64,000 nucleotides of DNA, taken from positions 1 through 64,000 of the forward strand of contig CAVVFA010000011.1 of assembly GCA_963747345.1 (NCBI GenBank). The letters run 5' to 3'. The position numbers and the translations under genes are program-made. This DNA comes from GCA-2746795 sp963747345 (GTDB lineage Bacteria > Chloroflexota > Anaerolineae > Promineifilales > Promineifilaceae). Below the pieces are notes generated by a model. The model searched no databases, was not told where the DNA came from, and saw only the letters and a list, made by a program, of their open reading frames with translations. Shown here piece after piece: positions 1 to 8,147 of the stretch (the stretch's first letter is position 1; each line of letters opens with the position of its first letter).

Positions 1-1033
1 GCAAATCGATCAGGCTCGGACTGGCGATAAACTCGGCGAACTTTTGGGCCGCGCCGCCAAGGGCCGCCGCCGCAAACGCCAGCAAGCCAAAGATGGCGAC
101 CATCAGCAAATACATGCCCACCAACTGCCGCGTCAGGCCGCCGACTGCTTTCATGATGCCAATGTATTGCACCTGCCGCAATATCAGCGCCGACATGGTG
201 TTGAAAACCAGAAACGCGCTCAACGCCAGCGACACCACCGCCAAAATGCCCAGCACAGAACGGATGGACTGGATGATAAATTTGGTCGGACTGACGCCTG
301 GTTCTGAGAAAACAAGTGTAAAGAAAACCATGCGCCCGCTCTTCTCGATTTTGTCTTTGATTTGGCCGGTGAGCGCCTGGATGTAGGCGCGGTCTTTCTG
401 GTTTTCGGCGGCCACGTAGAGCAGGCGGTTGTAATCGGCGCTTTCTCCCAGCCATTCGAAGGTGTCGAGGGAGGTATAGGCGTTGATGCCGCCGCTGTTG
501 ACGGAGGGGTTGCTGTTCAGGTCGCGCACGGTGCCGACGATGGGCATTTCGTAGTAACGGCCGTTACTCATTTCCACAATCGCCACCTCCCCAATCTCAA
601 ACTCAGTCAGGGCAACGGCCGTTTGGTCGATTAGCAGTTCGTGGTCGCCGGGAACGGCTTTGCCGCCAGTCGGTTGGAGCAGGTTCACCCGGCCGTTTTC
701 GTAATCCTGGGCAGAGAGGGCGGTGGCATACCAACGGCCGTTTAAGAACATGCGCACCGCCCGTACCCGCCGCCCTTCCGCTTCTGCCACCTCCGGCATG
801 GCGCGGATGGTGTCCACCAGGTCGTCGTCAAACGGCGCGGCCACAATAAAGGCGCTGGTCGGATTAACCGCTTCGTAGCCCACCGTGCTGGCCCTGTCCA
901 AAATTAAATAGGCATTCGCCACCATGCCCACGGCAAACACGCCAATGGCAATCGACAGCACCACCAGCACCGTGCGCGACTTATTGCCCCAGAGGTCAGC
1001 AAATACTTTTTTCCAACGTGGTTTAATGCTCAT
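1..1033 (-). CDS. ABC transporter permease, MacB/FtsX type (3' end outside window)
   Basis: The reading frame starts at an ATG at 1033 and runs off the window edge at base 1, so the C-terminus is missing. The N-terminus (MSIKPRWKKVFADLWGNKSR) is followed by one membrane segment (VVLSIAIGVFAVGMVANAYL), a large extracytoplasmic region of MacB-core type, and then hydrophobic segments near base 1 with the FtsX-like pattern (SVLGILAVVSLALSAFLVFN, then GIMKAVGG). MacB/FtsX-type permeases of this kind couple ATP hydrolysis to movement of lipoproteins, peptides or drugs at the outer face of the membrane. It starts 10 bases after the stop of the ATPase gene on the same strand, so the two form an operon. 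Three ACGGCCGT copies lie inside it. The substrate cannot be told from sequence. Confidence 0.85.
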   Translation of the reverse strand, partial: MSIKPRWKKVFADLWGNKSRTVLVVLSIAIGVFAVGMVANAYLILDRASTVGYEAVNPTSAFIVAAPFDDDLVDTIRAMPEVAEAEGRRVRAVRMFLNGRWYATALSAQDYENGRVNLLQPTGGKAVPGDHELLIDQTAVALTEFEIGEVAIVEMSNGRYYEMPIVGTVRDLNSNPSVNSGGINAYTSLDTFEWLGESADYNRLLYVAAENQKDRAYIQALTGQIKDKIEKSGRMVFFTLVFSEPGVSPTKFIIQSIRSVLGILAVVSLALSAFLVFNTMSALILRQVQYIGIMKAVGGLTRQLVGMYLLMVAIFGLLAFAAAALGGAAQKFAEFIASPSLIDL

Positions 1034-1043
1034 AGCCCCCCTC

Positions 1044-1868
1044 TCAATCTCCCCCCAAAGGGAGGAGAAGCCTGTCCCCCTCCCTCTGGGAGGGGCTAGG
1101 GGAGGGAAGATTTCCCTCCGCGCTCTCTGTGGTTTTCTTTTGAATCTCCCCATCCGCAATGGTGACAACGCGAGTGACGCGCTGGGCTTTGTCGGGGTCG
1201 TGCGTCACCATGAGGATGGTTTTGCCCTGGTCAATGAGTTGGTTAAACAGTTGGAAGATGATTTCGGCCGTGGCAGAGTCCAGGTTGCCGGTTGGTTCGT
1301 CGGCGGCCAAAATGGGCGGGTCGTTGGCCATGGCGCGGGCGATGGCCGCCAACTGCTGTTGTCCGCCCGACACCGACGAAGGCAGTTTGCGCGCCGCATC
1401 CGCCAATCCGACTAAATCGAGTAAATACATGGCCCGTTCCCGTCGTTGGGGAATGGGGTAGGTGCGGCAAAAATCCATGGGCAGCATCACATTTTGCATG
1501 AGGGTGAGCGTGGGCAGGAGTTGGAAGAATTGGAAGATGACGCCCAATTCCCGCCCGCGCCATTCAGCAATTTGACCTTCGCTCAGGGTGTGAACGGCCG
1601 TTCCGTTCACCCATACTTCGCCCGTTGTGGGCCGGTCAATACCCGTAATCATGTTAATCAGAGTGGACTTGCCACAGCCCGATTTGCCGATAATCGCCAC
1701 AAATTCACCGGCATCCACTGTCAAGTCGATGCCTTTGAGCGCGGTGAAATTGCCCGCACTGCTCTGGTAGGTCTTGACGACCTGGCGTACGTCGATGAGA
1801 GCGTGGGGAGATGGGGTGGAGTGGAAACGGCCGTTTGCCGCTGGTATCTGTCGAAATTTGGTAAACAT
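1044..1868 (-). CDS. ABC transporter ATP-binding protein, LolD/MacB family
   Basis: The Walker A motif GKSGCGKST, the signature SVSGGQQQLAAIARA, Walker B ILAADEPT and the switch histidine (LMVTHD) are all present, so this is a complete nucleotide-binding subunit energising the neighbouring permease. I chose the ATG at 1868; an upstream TTG at 1892 is in frame but less likely, and neither has a good ribosome-binding site. The last 25 or so residues (after IADGEIQKK) are Pro/Ser/Arg-rich and are encoded by a dispersed low-complexity repeat (1045-1135), not by family sequence. It is divergent from a TetR regulator gene across about 210 bases, which probably controls it. Confidence 0.88.
   Translation of the reverse strand: MFTKFRQIPAANGRFHSTPSPHALIDVRQVVKTYQSSAGNFTALKGIDLTVDAGEFVAIIGKSGCGKSTLINMITGIDRPTTGEVWVNGTAVHTLSEGQIAEWRGRELGVIFQFFQLLPTLTLMQNVMLPMDFCRTYPIPQRRERAMYLLDLVGLADAARKLPSSVSGGQQQLAAIARAMANDPPILAADEPTGNLDSATAEIIFQLFNQLIDQGKTILMVTHDPDKAQRVTRVVTIADGEIQKKTTESAEGNLPSPSPSQREGDRLLLPLGGD
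1045..1135. repeat. Low-complexity C/T and G/A-rich dispersed repeat, copy 1
   Basis: Alternating runs of the type CCCCTCCC...GGGAGGGG...CTAGGGGAGGG. Related copies are at 31106-31195 and 48258-48340, each between or at the end of genes. Here it supplies the C-terminal tail of the ABC ATPase. Confidence 0.6.
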
Positions 1869-1910
1869 AGTTTGTACTGTAGCTGATGACAAAAATTGAA
1901 CCTCGTGTTA

Positions 1911-1928
1911 TATTATAAACATCATGTT
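1911..1928 (-). promoter_or_regulatory. Candidate promoter -10 and operator between ABC operon and TetR gene
   Basis: On the minus strand a TATAAT hexamer (complement of 1912-1917) is directly preceded by the palindrome AACAT-C-ATGTT (1918-1928), which would place an operator between -35 and -10 of the ABC operon. No convincing -35 is visible. The rest of 1869-2078 is AT-rich and holds a TTCGGCAAGCTCAGGGC repeat near 2010. Confidence 0.4.
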
Positions 1929-2008
1929 CATTATTGTATGTCTTGTTAAACCACCGTCAACCATCAAATCTCAAGCACGTTCATTTTTAGACGCCTGTTC
2001 AAAATTCA

Positions 2009-2045
2009 TCCCTTCGGCAAGCTCAGGGCAAGCTCAGGGCAGGCT
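2009..2045. repeat. TTCGGCAAGCTCAGGGC-type dispersed repeat
   Basis: CCTTCGGCAAGCTCAGGGC is followed by a second partial copy, CAAGCTCAGGGC. It is related to the TTCGACAGGCTCAGCACA element found inside two genes at 14814-14837 and 36026-36049. It lies just upstream of the TetR gene. Confidence 0.55.
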
Positions 2046-2078
2046 CTCCATCCTTCATCCTTTTGAAAGGAGCTTCCT

Positions 2079-2678
2079 ATGAGCCAACGTAAACCCGACC
2101 GCCGCGTCCAGCGAACTCGTAACCAATTGTGTGATGCCCTGATGGCGCTCATTCCCGAGAAAGGCTACGATGCCGTCACCATTGAAGACATCACCGAACG
2201 CGCCGATTTAGGGCGCACCACCTTCTATCTGCATTACAAAGACAAAGACGAACTGCTCATGCAGAGTTTAGAGGCGGTGTACGATGATTTGGTCACACAA
2301 ATTAATGCGCGGACGATTGATGATTGGGTGGCAAATGGGCAGGGACCGTGGACGTTGGCCTTTCAACATGCGGAAGAGAATGCGCGTTTTTACCAGATTA
2401 TTATCAGTGGGCAGGGAGGCGGCTCCATTAAAAAGCAGGTGCAGGCGTATATCGCCGCTACGGCCAAAGAGACCATTACCGCCCGTGCGCAAGAACTGGG
2501 GACTGCGCCCTCTATTCCGATTGATGTCTTGTCGAATTATATTGCCAGTTCGTTGTTGGGCTTGATTGCGTGGTGGTTGGAGGAAGAACGGCCGTTTAGC
2601 GCCGCCCAAATGGATGAATATTTCCGTCAATTGACGATGAATGGCACTGCTCAAGTCATTGGCCTGGTAAAACCTTGA
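2079..2678 (+). CDS. TetR-family transcriptional regulator
   Basis: This 199-residue protein has the family's usual length. The N-terminal helix-turn-helix is clear (residues about 12-60, with KGYDAVTIEDITERADLGR then TTFYLHYKDKDEL), followed by an all-helical ligand-binding domain. The start is fixed by a strong ribosome-binding site (AAAGGAG) a few bases upstream of the ATG. It is divergent from the ABC exporter, the standard layout for a repressor that senses the exported compound; this role is inferred. One palindrome copy encodes part of EERPFSAAQ. Confidence 0.9.
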   Translation: MSQRKPDRRVQRTRNQLCDALMALIPEKGYDAVTIEDITERADLGRTTFYLHYKDKDELLMQSLEAVYDDLVTQINARTIDDWVANGQGPWTLAFQHAEENARFYQIIISGQGGGSIKKQVQAYIAATAKETITARAQELGTAPSIPIDVLSNYIASSLLGLIAWWLEEERPFSAAQMDEYFRQLTMNGTAQVIGLVKP

Positions 2679-2840
2679 AGCACGTTTGCCATAAAGTTGA
2701 ATCCATTGACTTGATTCCCCCGAATATGTGTATCTACCTATGTAATTGGCAAAATTCATAATGCGGTTATATGATGCAGGTATCTCAAGGCGAAAACTAA
2801 CTTTACAACTTTACCCCTTCGCTACTCCAAAAGGTGATTT

Positions 2841-3137
2841 ATGAAAGAAAAAATGATACGTACGCAGGTTTACCTGCCGCGCGATATTTATAGTAAGCTG
2901 AAAAAACGTGCCAACAAGGAAGGTGTTTCCATGGCACACCAAATTAGAGAAGCGCTCATTGAGAATGTCGTTGAAACCGAAGCGGAGACTGAAGGCATTG
3001 GTCAGTATATTATTCCTGATCACGATTTAATCTGGGACATGATAGGCATGAATACAAATGGCCCAGCCGATGGGTCGCAGCACCATGATAAATATATTTA
3101 TGTACGTGACTGGGATCCAGAAGAAAACGAAATCTAA
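2841..3137 (+). CDS. Ribbon-helix-helix antitoxin-like protein, orphan copy
   Basis: A 98-residue protein with an N-terminal ribbon-helix-helix DNA-binding core (IRTQVYLPRDIYSKLKKRAN, then VSMAHQIREALIENVV) and a C-terminal tail ending in HDKYIYVRDWDPEENE. It is a clear paralogue of the next gene, and the leader before the start (GGTGATTTATGA, with the preceding CCCCTT stretch) is also duplicated. No toxin gene follows it. It is either an orphan antitoxin that cross-regulates the VapBC pair or a redundant copy left by a tandem duplication. Confidence 0.8.
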   Translation: MKEKMIRTQVYLPRDIYSKLKKRANKEGVSMAHQIREALIENVVETEAETEGIGQYIIPDHDLIWDMIGMNTNGPADGSQHHDKYIYVRDWDPEENEI

Positions 3138-3196
3138 CTCGGGTTACAAACCTGACGTGCGCTACCAAGAAAATAATTGACACAAAATCAAATACA

Positions 3197-3215
3197 GATG
3201 TATGATACATACATC
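3197..3215. promoter_or_regulatory. Palindromic operator upstream of vapB
   Basis: GATGTATG-ATA-CATACATC has perfect 8-base arms and lies 65 bases before the antitoxin start. This suits autoregulation by the ribbon-helix-helix antitoxin or antitoxin-toxin complex. Confidence 0.65.
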
Positions 3216-3280
3216 TAATGTGGCAAATACGAGGAAACCATCTTGCAACCTTGCCCCTTTGCCACCCTTAAAGGTGATTT

Positions 3281-3571
3281 ATGACTGAAAAAATGGTACG
3301 CACCCAAGTTTATCTCCCTCGAAATATTTACGATCAACTCAAACAACGCGCCGACGGTGAAGGCATCACCATGGCAACCCAAATCCGGGAAGCTATCGCT
3401 CAATACGTTGTTGAAGCAGAAGAGGAAGAACACAAGCCAAAGGTTATTGCCGATGATGATCCGATCTGGGGTTTAATTGGATGTTTTAAAAGCGGCGTTA
3501 CTGATGGTTCCGTAAATCATGACAAATATATTTACACACGTGATTGGGATCCTGAGGATAAAACTGAATGA
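3281..3571 (+). CDS. vapB: VapB-type ribbon-helix-helix antitoxin
   Basis: A 96-residue antitoxin: N-terminal ribbon-helix-helix (VRTQVYLPRNIYDQLKQRAD, then ITMATQIREAIAQYVVE), an acidic linker, and a C-terminal toxin-binding tail (VNHDKYIYTRDWDPEDK). Its last four bases overlap the start of the PIN toxin gene (ATGA), so the two are translationally coupled. The antitoxin should neutralise the toxin and repress the operon through the palindrome at 3197-3215. It is about half identical to the orphan copy upstream. Confidence 0.88.
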   Translation: MTEKMVRTQVYLPRNIYDQLKQRADGEGITMATQIREAIAQYVVEAEEEEHKPKVIADDDPIWGLIGCFKSGVTDGSVNHDKYIYTRDWDPEDKTE

Positions 3572-3981
3572 AACTTTTTGTTGATGCCAGCGCTTGGATA
3601 GGCATGTTTGATGCACATGACAAATATCATTCAGTGGCGAGTCAATCGATAAATCATATTCGGCATGACGCAGACCTTTTTACAAGCGATTACATTCTTG
3701 ATGAAGCGCTCACATATATACTCAATCGTGCAGGCAAGCAAATCGCTGTGCAGTGTGGGAAATGGGCAATAAATGCACATTTTGTAACTATATTTCGTGT
3801 TGATGAAGCGGTTTGGCAAGATGCTTGGGGCATGTTTCAAAGCTACGAAGATAAACAGTGGGCGTTTACCGATTGCACAAGCTTTGTGCTGATGCGCCAG
3901 CACAAATTGCATCGTGCGTTTACGTTTGACCATCATTTTGAGCAAGCTGGCTTTCAGCTTTGGCCGGGAATGGGGGAATAA
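3568..3981 (+). CDS. vapC: VapC-type PIN-domain toxin (RNase)
   Basis: A 137-residue PIN domain with all expected acidic residues: Asp6 (LFVDASAW), Glu in ILDEALT, Asp in AFTDCTSF and Asp in FTFDHHF. PIN toxins are Mg-dependent endoribonucleases that cut tRNA or rRNA and halt translation when free of antitoxin. The start codon overlaps the antitoxin stop (ATGA). Length and motifs look intact, so it is probably functional. The target RNA is not predictable. Confidence 0.9.
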   Translation: MKLFVDASAWIGMFDAHDKYHSVASQSINHIRHDADLFTSDYILDEALTYILNRAGKQIAVQCGKWAINAHFVTIFRVDEAVWQDAWGMFQSYEDKQWAFTDCTSFVLMRQHKLHRAFTFDHHFEQAGFQLWPGMGE

Positions 3982-4009
3982 GTAAGCAAGAAGTGATAAA
4001 GAATAAGGT

Positions 4010-4055
4010 AACGAATTAACACGAATTTTTTCGCACTAATCTGCGCTAATTCGTT
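4010..4055. repeat. Hairpin repeat AACGAATTA...TAATTCGTT
   Basis: Inverted repeat with 9-base arms in the gap between vapC and the convergent oxidoreductase gene. A relative, GCATCGAATT...AATTCGATGC, lies at 51628-51680. Confidence 0.6.
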
Positions 4056-4079
4056 GCAAAATTTTTTGTTCGTTAATTG

Positions 4080-5105
4080 CTACCCATTCACCAACGGCGA
4101 TACCCGTGTGCCGATTAGTTCAATCGACTGCATCAACTGCTCGTGCGACATATTTGCATTATCCATCTGGAACGTGAATCTGGAGATGCCGCCCAGCGCC
4201 TGGCTGTGGCGGCGGATTTTCTGGGCGACTTCTTCGGGGCCGCCGACCAACAAAGCGCCGGATGGCCCATTTTGGGCGTCGAAGCGGGCGCGGGTGACGG
4301 GCGGCCAGCCCCGTTCTTTGCCGATGCGGGTGAAGGTTTCGGCGTAGCCCGGATAGTAGGACTCGACGGCTTCTTCGGTGCTGTTAGCCACAAACCCCAG
4401 CGAGTGTAAACCCACCTTCAACTCATCAGGCGCATAGCCTGACTGGGCGCCCGCCTGGCGATAGAGGTCTATCAGCGGCCGGAAGCGGTGGGTTTCGCCG
4501 CCGATGACGGCGACCATGAGCGGCAGTCCGAGCATACCAGCGCGGACAAAGGAAGCAGGTGTGCCGCCGACGCCCAGCCAGATGGGCAGGGGGTCTTGCA
4601 ACGGCCGGGGGTAGATGGGCTGGTCGTGGAGCGCAGGCCGGAATTGACCTGACCAATTGACGACTTCGCTTTCGCGGATTTGCAGCAAGAGGTCTAGTTT
4701 CTCCGCGAAGAGGGCATCATAATCTTCCAGTTTGAGGCCGAAGAGGGGGAAGGATTCGGTGAAGGAGCCGCGGCCGACGACGATTTCGGCGCGGCCCTGG
4801 GAAATTAAATCCAGGGTGGCGAAGTCTTGAAAGACGAGGACGGGATCGGCGGCGCTGAGCACGGTGACGGCACTGGTGAGGCGAATGCGCCGGGTGCGGG
4901 CGGCGGCGGCGGCCAAAATGATAGTGGTGGCGGAATCCAGAAACTCTTTACGAAAGTGCTGGCCGATGCCAAATGAGTCCAGGCCGACCTCGTCGGCGTA
5001 GGCCATTCTTTCGAGCAGTTCGGCTAACGAGAGGTCACTGCGAATGGCTCTTTCTTTATCCTCGCTTAGGGTGGCGGCGGCAAAACTATCAATTCCAATT
5101 TCCAT
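4080..5105 (-). CDS. LLM-class flavin-dependent oxidoreductase
   Basis: A 341-residue bacterial-luciferase-like TIM-barrel protein. Visible family stretches are MEIGIDSFA at the start, GLDSFGIGQHFRKEFLDSA, TRRIRLTSAVTVLSAADPV and GRAEIVVGRGSFTESFPLFG. These enzymes use reduced FMN or F420 for oxidations or reductions of varied substrates, which cannot be assigned here. It is a single gene, convergent to vapC, with a hairpin repeat on each side (4010-4055, 5141-5160). Confidence 0.88.
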   Translation of the reverse strand: MEIGIDSFAAATLSEDKERAIRSDLSLAELLERMAYADEVGLDSFGIGQHFRKEFLDSATTIILAAAAARTRRIRLTSAVTVLSAADPVLVFQDFATLDLISQGRAEIVVGRGSFTESFPLFGLKLEDYDALFAEKLDLLLQIRESEVVNWSGQFRPALHDQPIYPRPLQDPLPIWLGVGGTPASFVRAGMLGLPLMVAVIGGETHRFRPLIDLYRQAGAQSGYAPDELKVGLHSLGFVANSTEEAVESYYPGYAETFTRIGKERGWPPVTRARFDAQNGPSGALLVGGPEEVAQKIRRHSQALGGISRFTFQMDNANMSHEQLMQSIELIGTRVSPLVNG

Positions 5106-5140
5106 GAGTACCCATTCCTTGTGTTTTTCGATTGCACTAT

Positions 5141-5160
5141 AAACGGACTAAAGTCCGTTT
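5141..5160. repeat. Hairpin repeat of the ...CTAAAG... type
   Basis: AAACGGACT-AA-AGTCCGTTT, perfect 9-base arms. The same layout (arms ending CT, AA centre) is seen at 63684-63701. A second partial GGCTAAAGTC follows at about 5180. Confidence 0.6.
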
Positions 5161-5216
5161 GTGTATTGTAGCGACTGGTTGGCTAAAGTCAAGGAGGAAT
5201 CAGCGTGAGGTGATGA

Positions 5217-6852
5217 TCAACGAAGTGGATGTTTGATACATTGTATTGCTAGAAATGCATCAATTCTTAGGTCACTATATGCCTTAGCATTCATGATTTC
5301 TTCAAGAAATATCAGGCTGGATTTTGTTGATGTATTTCGACAAAAATCTCTCAATTCACTCGGGGGAAATCTTTTCTTTTTTAAGTGATGTCTGAAATCA
5401 TCCACAGTTTGTACTTGACGTGAGAGGAGCCAATTATCGAGAGTGTTGTTTAAAATTCGTAAATTTTCTAGATATGCCTTTAATTCTTTAACTAAATCAT
5501 TTGCTGTTTCTGATTTTTGATGCCCTAAAGACGTTAGGATTTTTTTCCTAAGTTCATAATAATATGCATAATTTATTGAATCTGGATCAGGAAACCAGTC
5601 TTCATAATCTTCTGTTTCATAATATCCTTCATTAATGTCGTAGATTATCACTTCGGTTTGGAAAAGTTCGTTTAGTACTCGATATCCCCAAAATCTTCTG
5701 CCCTGAAGCAAATCTATTAATGTACTCAATATTTCCAAATCTGTATTCTTTGCTGCTTCAAGAATGAGCTCGTTTGTTGTATTGCTATCTAATACGCGGA
5801 GGGCATCATTAGCCCAATGTGCATCATTTTCAAACAAGGCATAATGAACGAGTTTTTTTCTAATCGCATCATCTTGCGGCGAAAAACCTAAAACAAATGA
5901 AGAAAACAATGGAATTTGTTTACTTTCAATATACCCCCATTTTGTTTCAGATGATTCATCAATTAAATATTTTGCTGCAAAATAGTCTCTAAATGATGAA
6001 TGCCAGAAACTAATCCTATCTTGAAAAATCTCTAAAAAATTATGGATAGAAAGCTGTTCTAATAAATCTTCTATGGTGTTTTGTCTTGACCACTGAAACT
6101 GTTTGTCTAAATTCTGCACAAATCCAATTAAAATATTTTCAGTTTCTTGCCTTGTTAGTTCGTAAACAGATCCATTCTCAATCATTCTAAATGCCAAAAC
6201 AGAAAGCGAACTTTCTAATAGTTGCCAATTAATTGGATTTTGCGCTCTTCTTCCCTTTTTAGGTTGCTCCCAACGTTGCTTGTATAGTTCCACAATCGTT
6301 GTATATATACCGATCAGAGAATTGAGTAAGTCTTTTTCGTTTTTATAGGAAATCAAACAAAGCGTTAATAGTAAAGGTATGTGGAGAATATCCCCAATAT
6401 TGCGCTCTTCAACTTGTTGTAAAAAGTTTTCTGATTGTTGAGAGAGATATGTGTTTGCAAATGACAGGATGCCTTTTTTATTTAATGGTTGAATCTCATA
6501 CGATTTGAAATCATCTAAACCCGAAACTTCAGGTTGTTTTCTTGCCGTTAAAATGAACAAACTATCTTTCGAGGATTTTTGAAGAAGGTTTAAATCATTG
6601 ATGAATTGTTCCCGGTAACCCTTTGGAATTTCATCAAATCCATCGAGAAGAAAAACCCAGTTTCTTGTTTTTAATGCTTCGGAAAAAATGATTGCGTCTG
6701 CATATGAAAGGCCATGAAATTGAAGTTGAATAGAAAAAAGACGGTGAAGATCATTCTCGCCGTAATGACGTAAGGTTATCAGGATTGGCACTAGACTGGT
6801 TTCTTGAGAAAGAAACTGCTTACTCAACGTTCGCTCAAAATGAGCAGTAAAC
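5217..6852 (-). pseudogene. NACHT-family NTPase, 5' end lost to an insertion sequence
   Basis: The frame reads LVPILITLRHY..., then a NACHT Walker B region (WVFLLDGFDEIP), a sensor-like ILTARKQPEV, and the helical NACHT tail down to a stop at 5217. The Walker A segment, normally just before this point, is absent: the sequence changes at about 6850 into the IS1634-like element that reads the other way. The open frame does continue to 6950, but its first 30 or so codons are antisense to the transposase. Bacterial NACHT proteins are NLR-like sensors in antiphage defence; the lost effector and P-loop make this copy very probably dead. Its AT-rich base composition contrasts with both neighbours, which suggests horizontal transfer. 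Confidence 0.8.
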
Positions 6853-6867
6853 AGTAAAATTGGCGTT

Positions 6868-7588
6868 ATGAAAACGCCAGAAATAACAATCAATATAGAA
6901 CGGCTGGACGACCTGCCCTTATTGTACGGATTTCTCGAGAAAATGGGCATTCAATCAGCCATAGATACCATCATCAAGCCTCATGGCAATTGGAGTGGAT
7001 TAAGCATGGGTTGGGTAGTAACCATCTGGCTTATCCATATCGTCTCCGTCTACAACCACCGACTGGATCGCGTACAAGATTGGGTGGGAGTGCATCTCAC
7101 CTCTTTGAGACAATTGACGGGGCAAGAAGTGACAGAGTTGGATTTCACCGATGACCGGCTCGCAATTTGTCTGCGGGAACTGCATATAATCAGCCATTGG
7201 CGACGCATCGAATCCCTGTTAGGAAATCGTCTCCTGCGTATCTATGGATTGCAGTCAGAAAAAACAGTCCGACTCGATGCCACAGTGGATGGCGTTTATC
7301 ATGACTCGCAGCAGCACAAACTATTTCAAGTGGGGAAAAATAAGCAAGGAAGCTACGAGACACAATTCAAACTCATGTTAGCTAGCCTAGACCCGCTAGG
7401 CTTGTTATTGGCTCTGGACGTAGTGTCTGGAAATCGAGCCGATGACCCCTTGTATGTCCCATGCTATCAGCGGGTGAAAGATATGTTGAAGCAGAACGGT
7501 TTGCTTATTGTGGGTGACAGCAAAATGAGCGCGATAAGTACCCGCACCGCCATTGTGGCTGGCGATGACTACTACTTGACTCCCTTAC
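6868..7588 (+). pseudogene. IS1634-family transposase, truncated
   Basis: The N-terminal 240 residues of a DDE transposase of the IS1634 (IS4 superfamily) group: ITINIERLDDLPLLYGFLEK, the first catalytic Asp in VRLDATVDGVYH, GNRADDPLYVP and VGDSKMSA. The frame is cut at 7588, where an IS21 end begins, so the final part with the catalytic Glu is missing. No partner end was found. This element interrupted the NACHT gene and was in turn interrupted. Confidence 0.82.
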
Positions 7589-7692
7589 TGTCAATATGCG
7601 CCCGTAAATGTACCACCCATATGCACCAACACTGTACCACTAACATGCACCAACAATGCACCACCTATGTGCGGCCACAATGCACCACCTCC
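7589..7692. repeat. IS21 left end with multiple TGYACCA-type direct repeats
   Basis: After TGTCAATATGCG come TGTACCACCCATATGCACCA, TGTACCACTAACATGCACCA and two ATGCACCACC units: a series of transposase-binding repeats spaced about one helical turn or two apart. Confidence 0.75.
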
Positions 7693-7793
7693 GGTGGCGG
7701 TTAGCCCAGCATCAGTAAAAGAAGCGGTTACGCCATTCTCCCATTTAATCGGTTGGTTCGATAAACACCTCCTTGCTGACTCGCCACTCCTCA

Positions 7794-8126
7794 CTAAACC
7801 CGGCTTAGAGCCACCGCCACTTCATCCAACCTGACGCAGGTCAAAGCATCGGACTTGCCCACGTACCGTTTATGCAAAACGCCATGGTTCCGTTTGTAGG
7901 CATACCACAGCACGCTCCGGCGACGCTGCTCCTTACGCAACGAGATAGGCGACGCCTGTGGCCCATGCCCACGCATGATGACCACGCGCGCTTGACTATG
8001 GTAGCGAAAGGCCACGGCCGTTTCCAACCAGACAAACCAGGCGGCAGAATCAACGGTACAAACCGGGTCTGGGCAACATGGCAGATAAAGCTGCTGTCCC
8101 TGGACTTTGGGTGACTTCTGAGACAT
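7794..8126 (-). CDS. Third (passenger) gene of the IS21 element, small basic protein
   Basis: A 110-residue protein starting 21 bases after the istB stop, on the same strand and inside the IS ends. The core is a compact basic module: VDSAAWFVWLETAVAFRY, ISLRKEQRRRSVLWYAYKR, HGVLHKRYVGKSDALTCVRL, followed by an amphipathic helix. I recognise the same pattern from Chloroflexi proteins (WFAWLE...F...RKE...WYW.AYR...G.L.R.YLGKS..LT..RL), where it looks like a three-stranded, DNA-binding-like arm. Its role in transposition or regulation is unknown. One palindrome copy (ACGGCCGT) lies inside it, the only one in the IS pile-up. A longer overlapping frame starting at 8143 lacks this pattern and was rejected. 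Confidence 0.65.
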   Translation of the reverse strand: MSQKSPKVQGQQLYLPCCPDPVCTVDSAAWFVWLETAVAFRYHSQARVVIMRGHGPQASPISLRKEQRRRSVLWYAYKRNHGVLHKRYVGKSDALTCVRLDEVAVALSRV

Positions 8127-8147
8127 GTTTTTGGCCTTGGCAAAAAG

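Noticed and set aside
7841..8143. Overlapping 100-residue frame in the IS21 third-gene region
   Set aside because: The 110-residue frame in another phase carries the recognisable module; this one does not.
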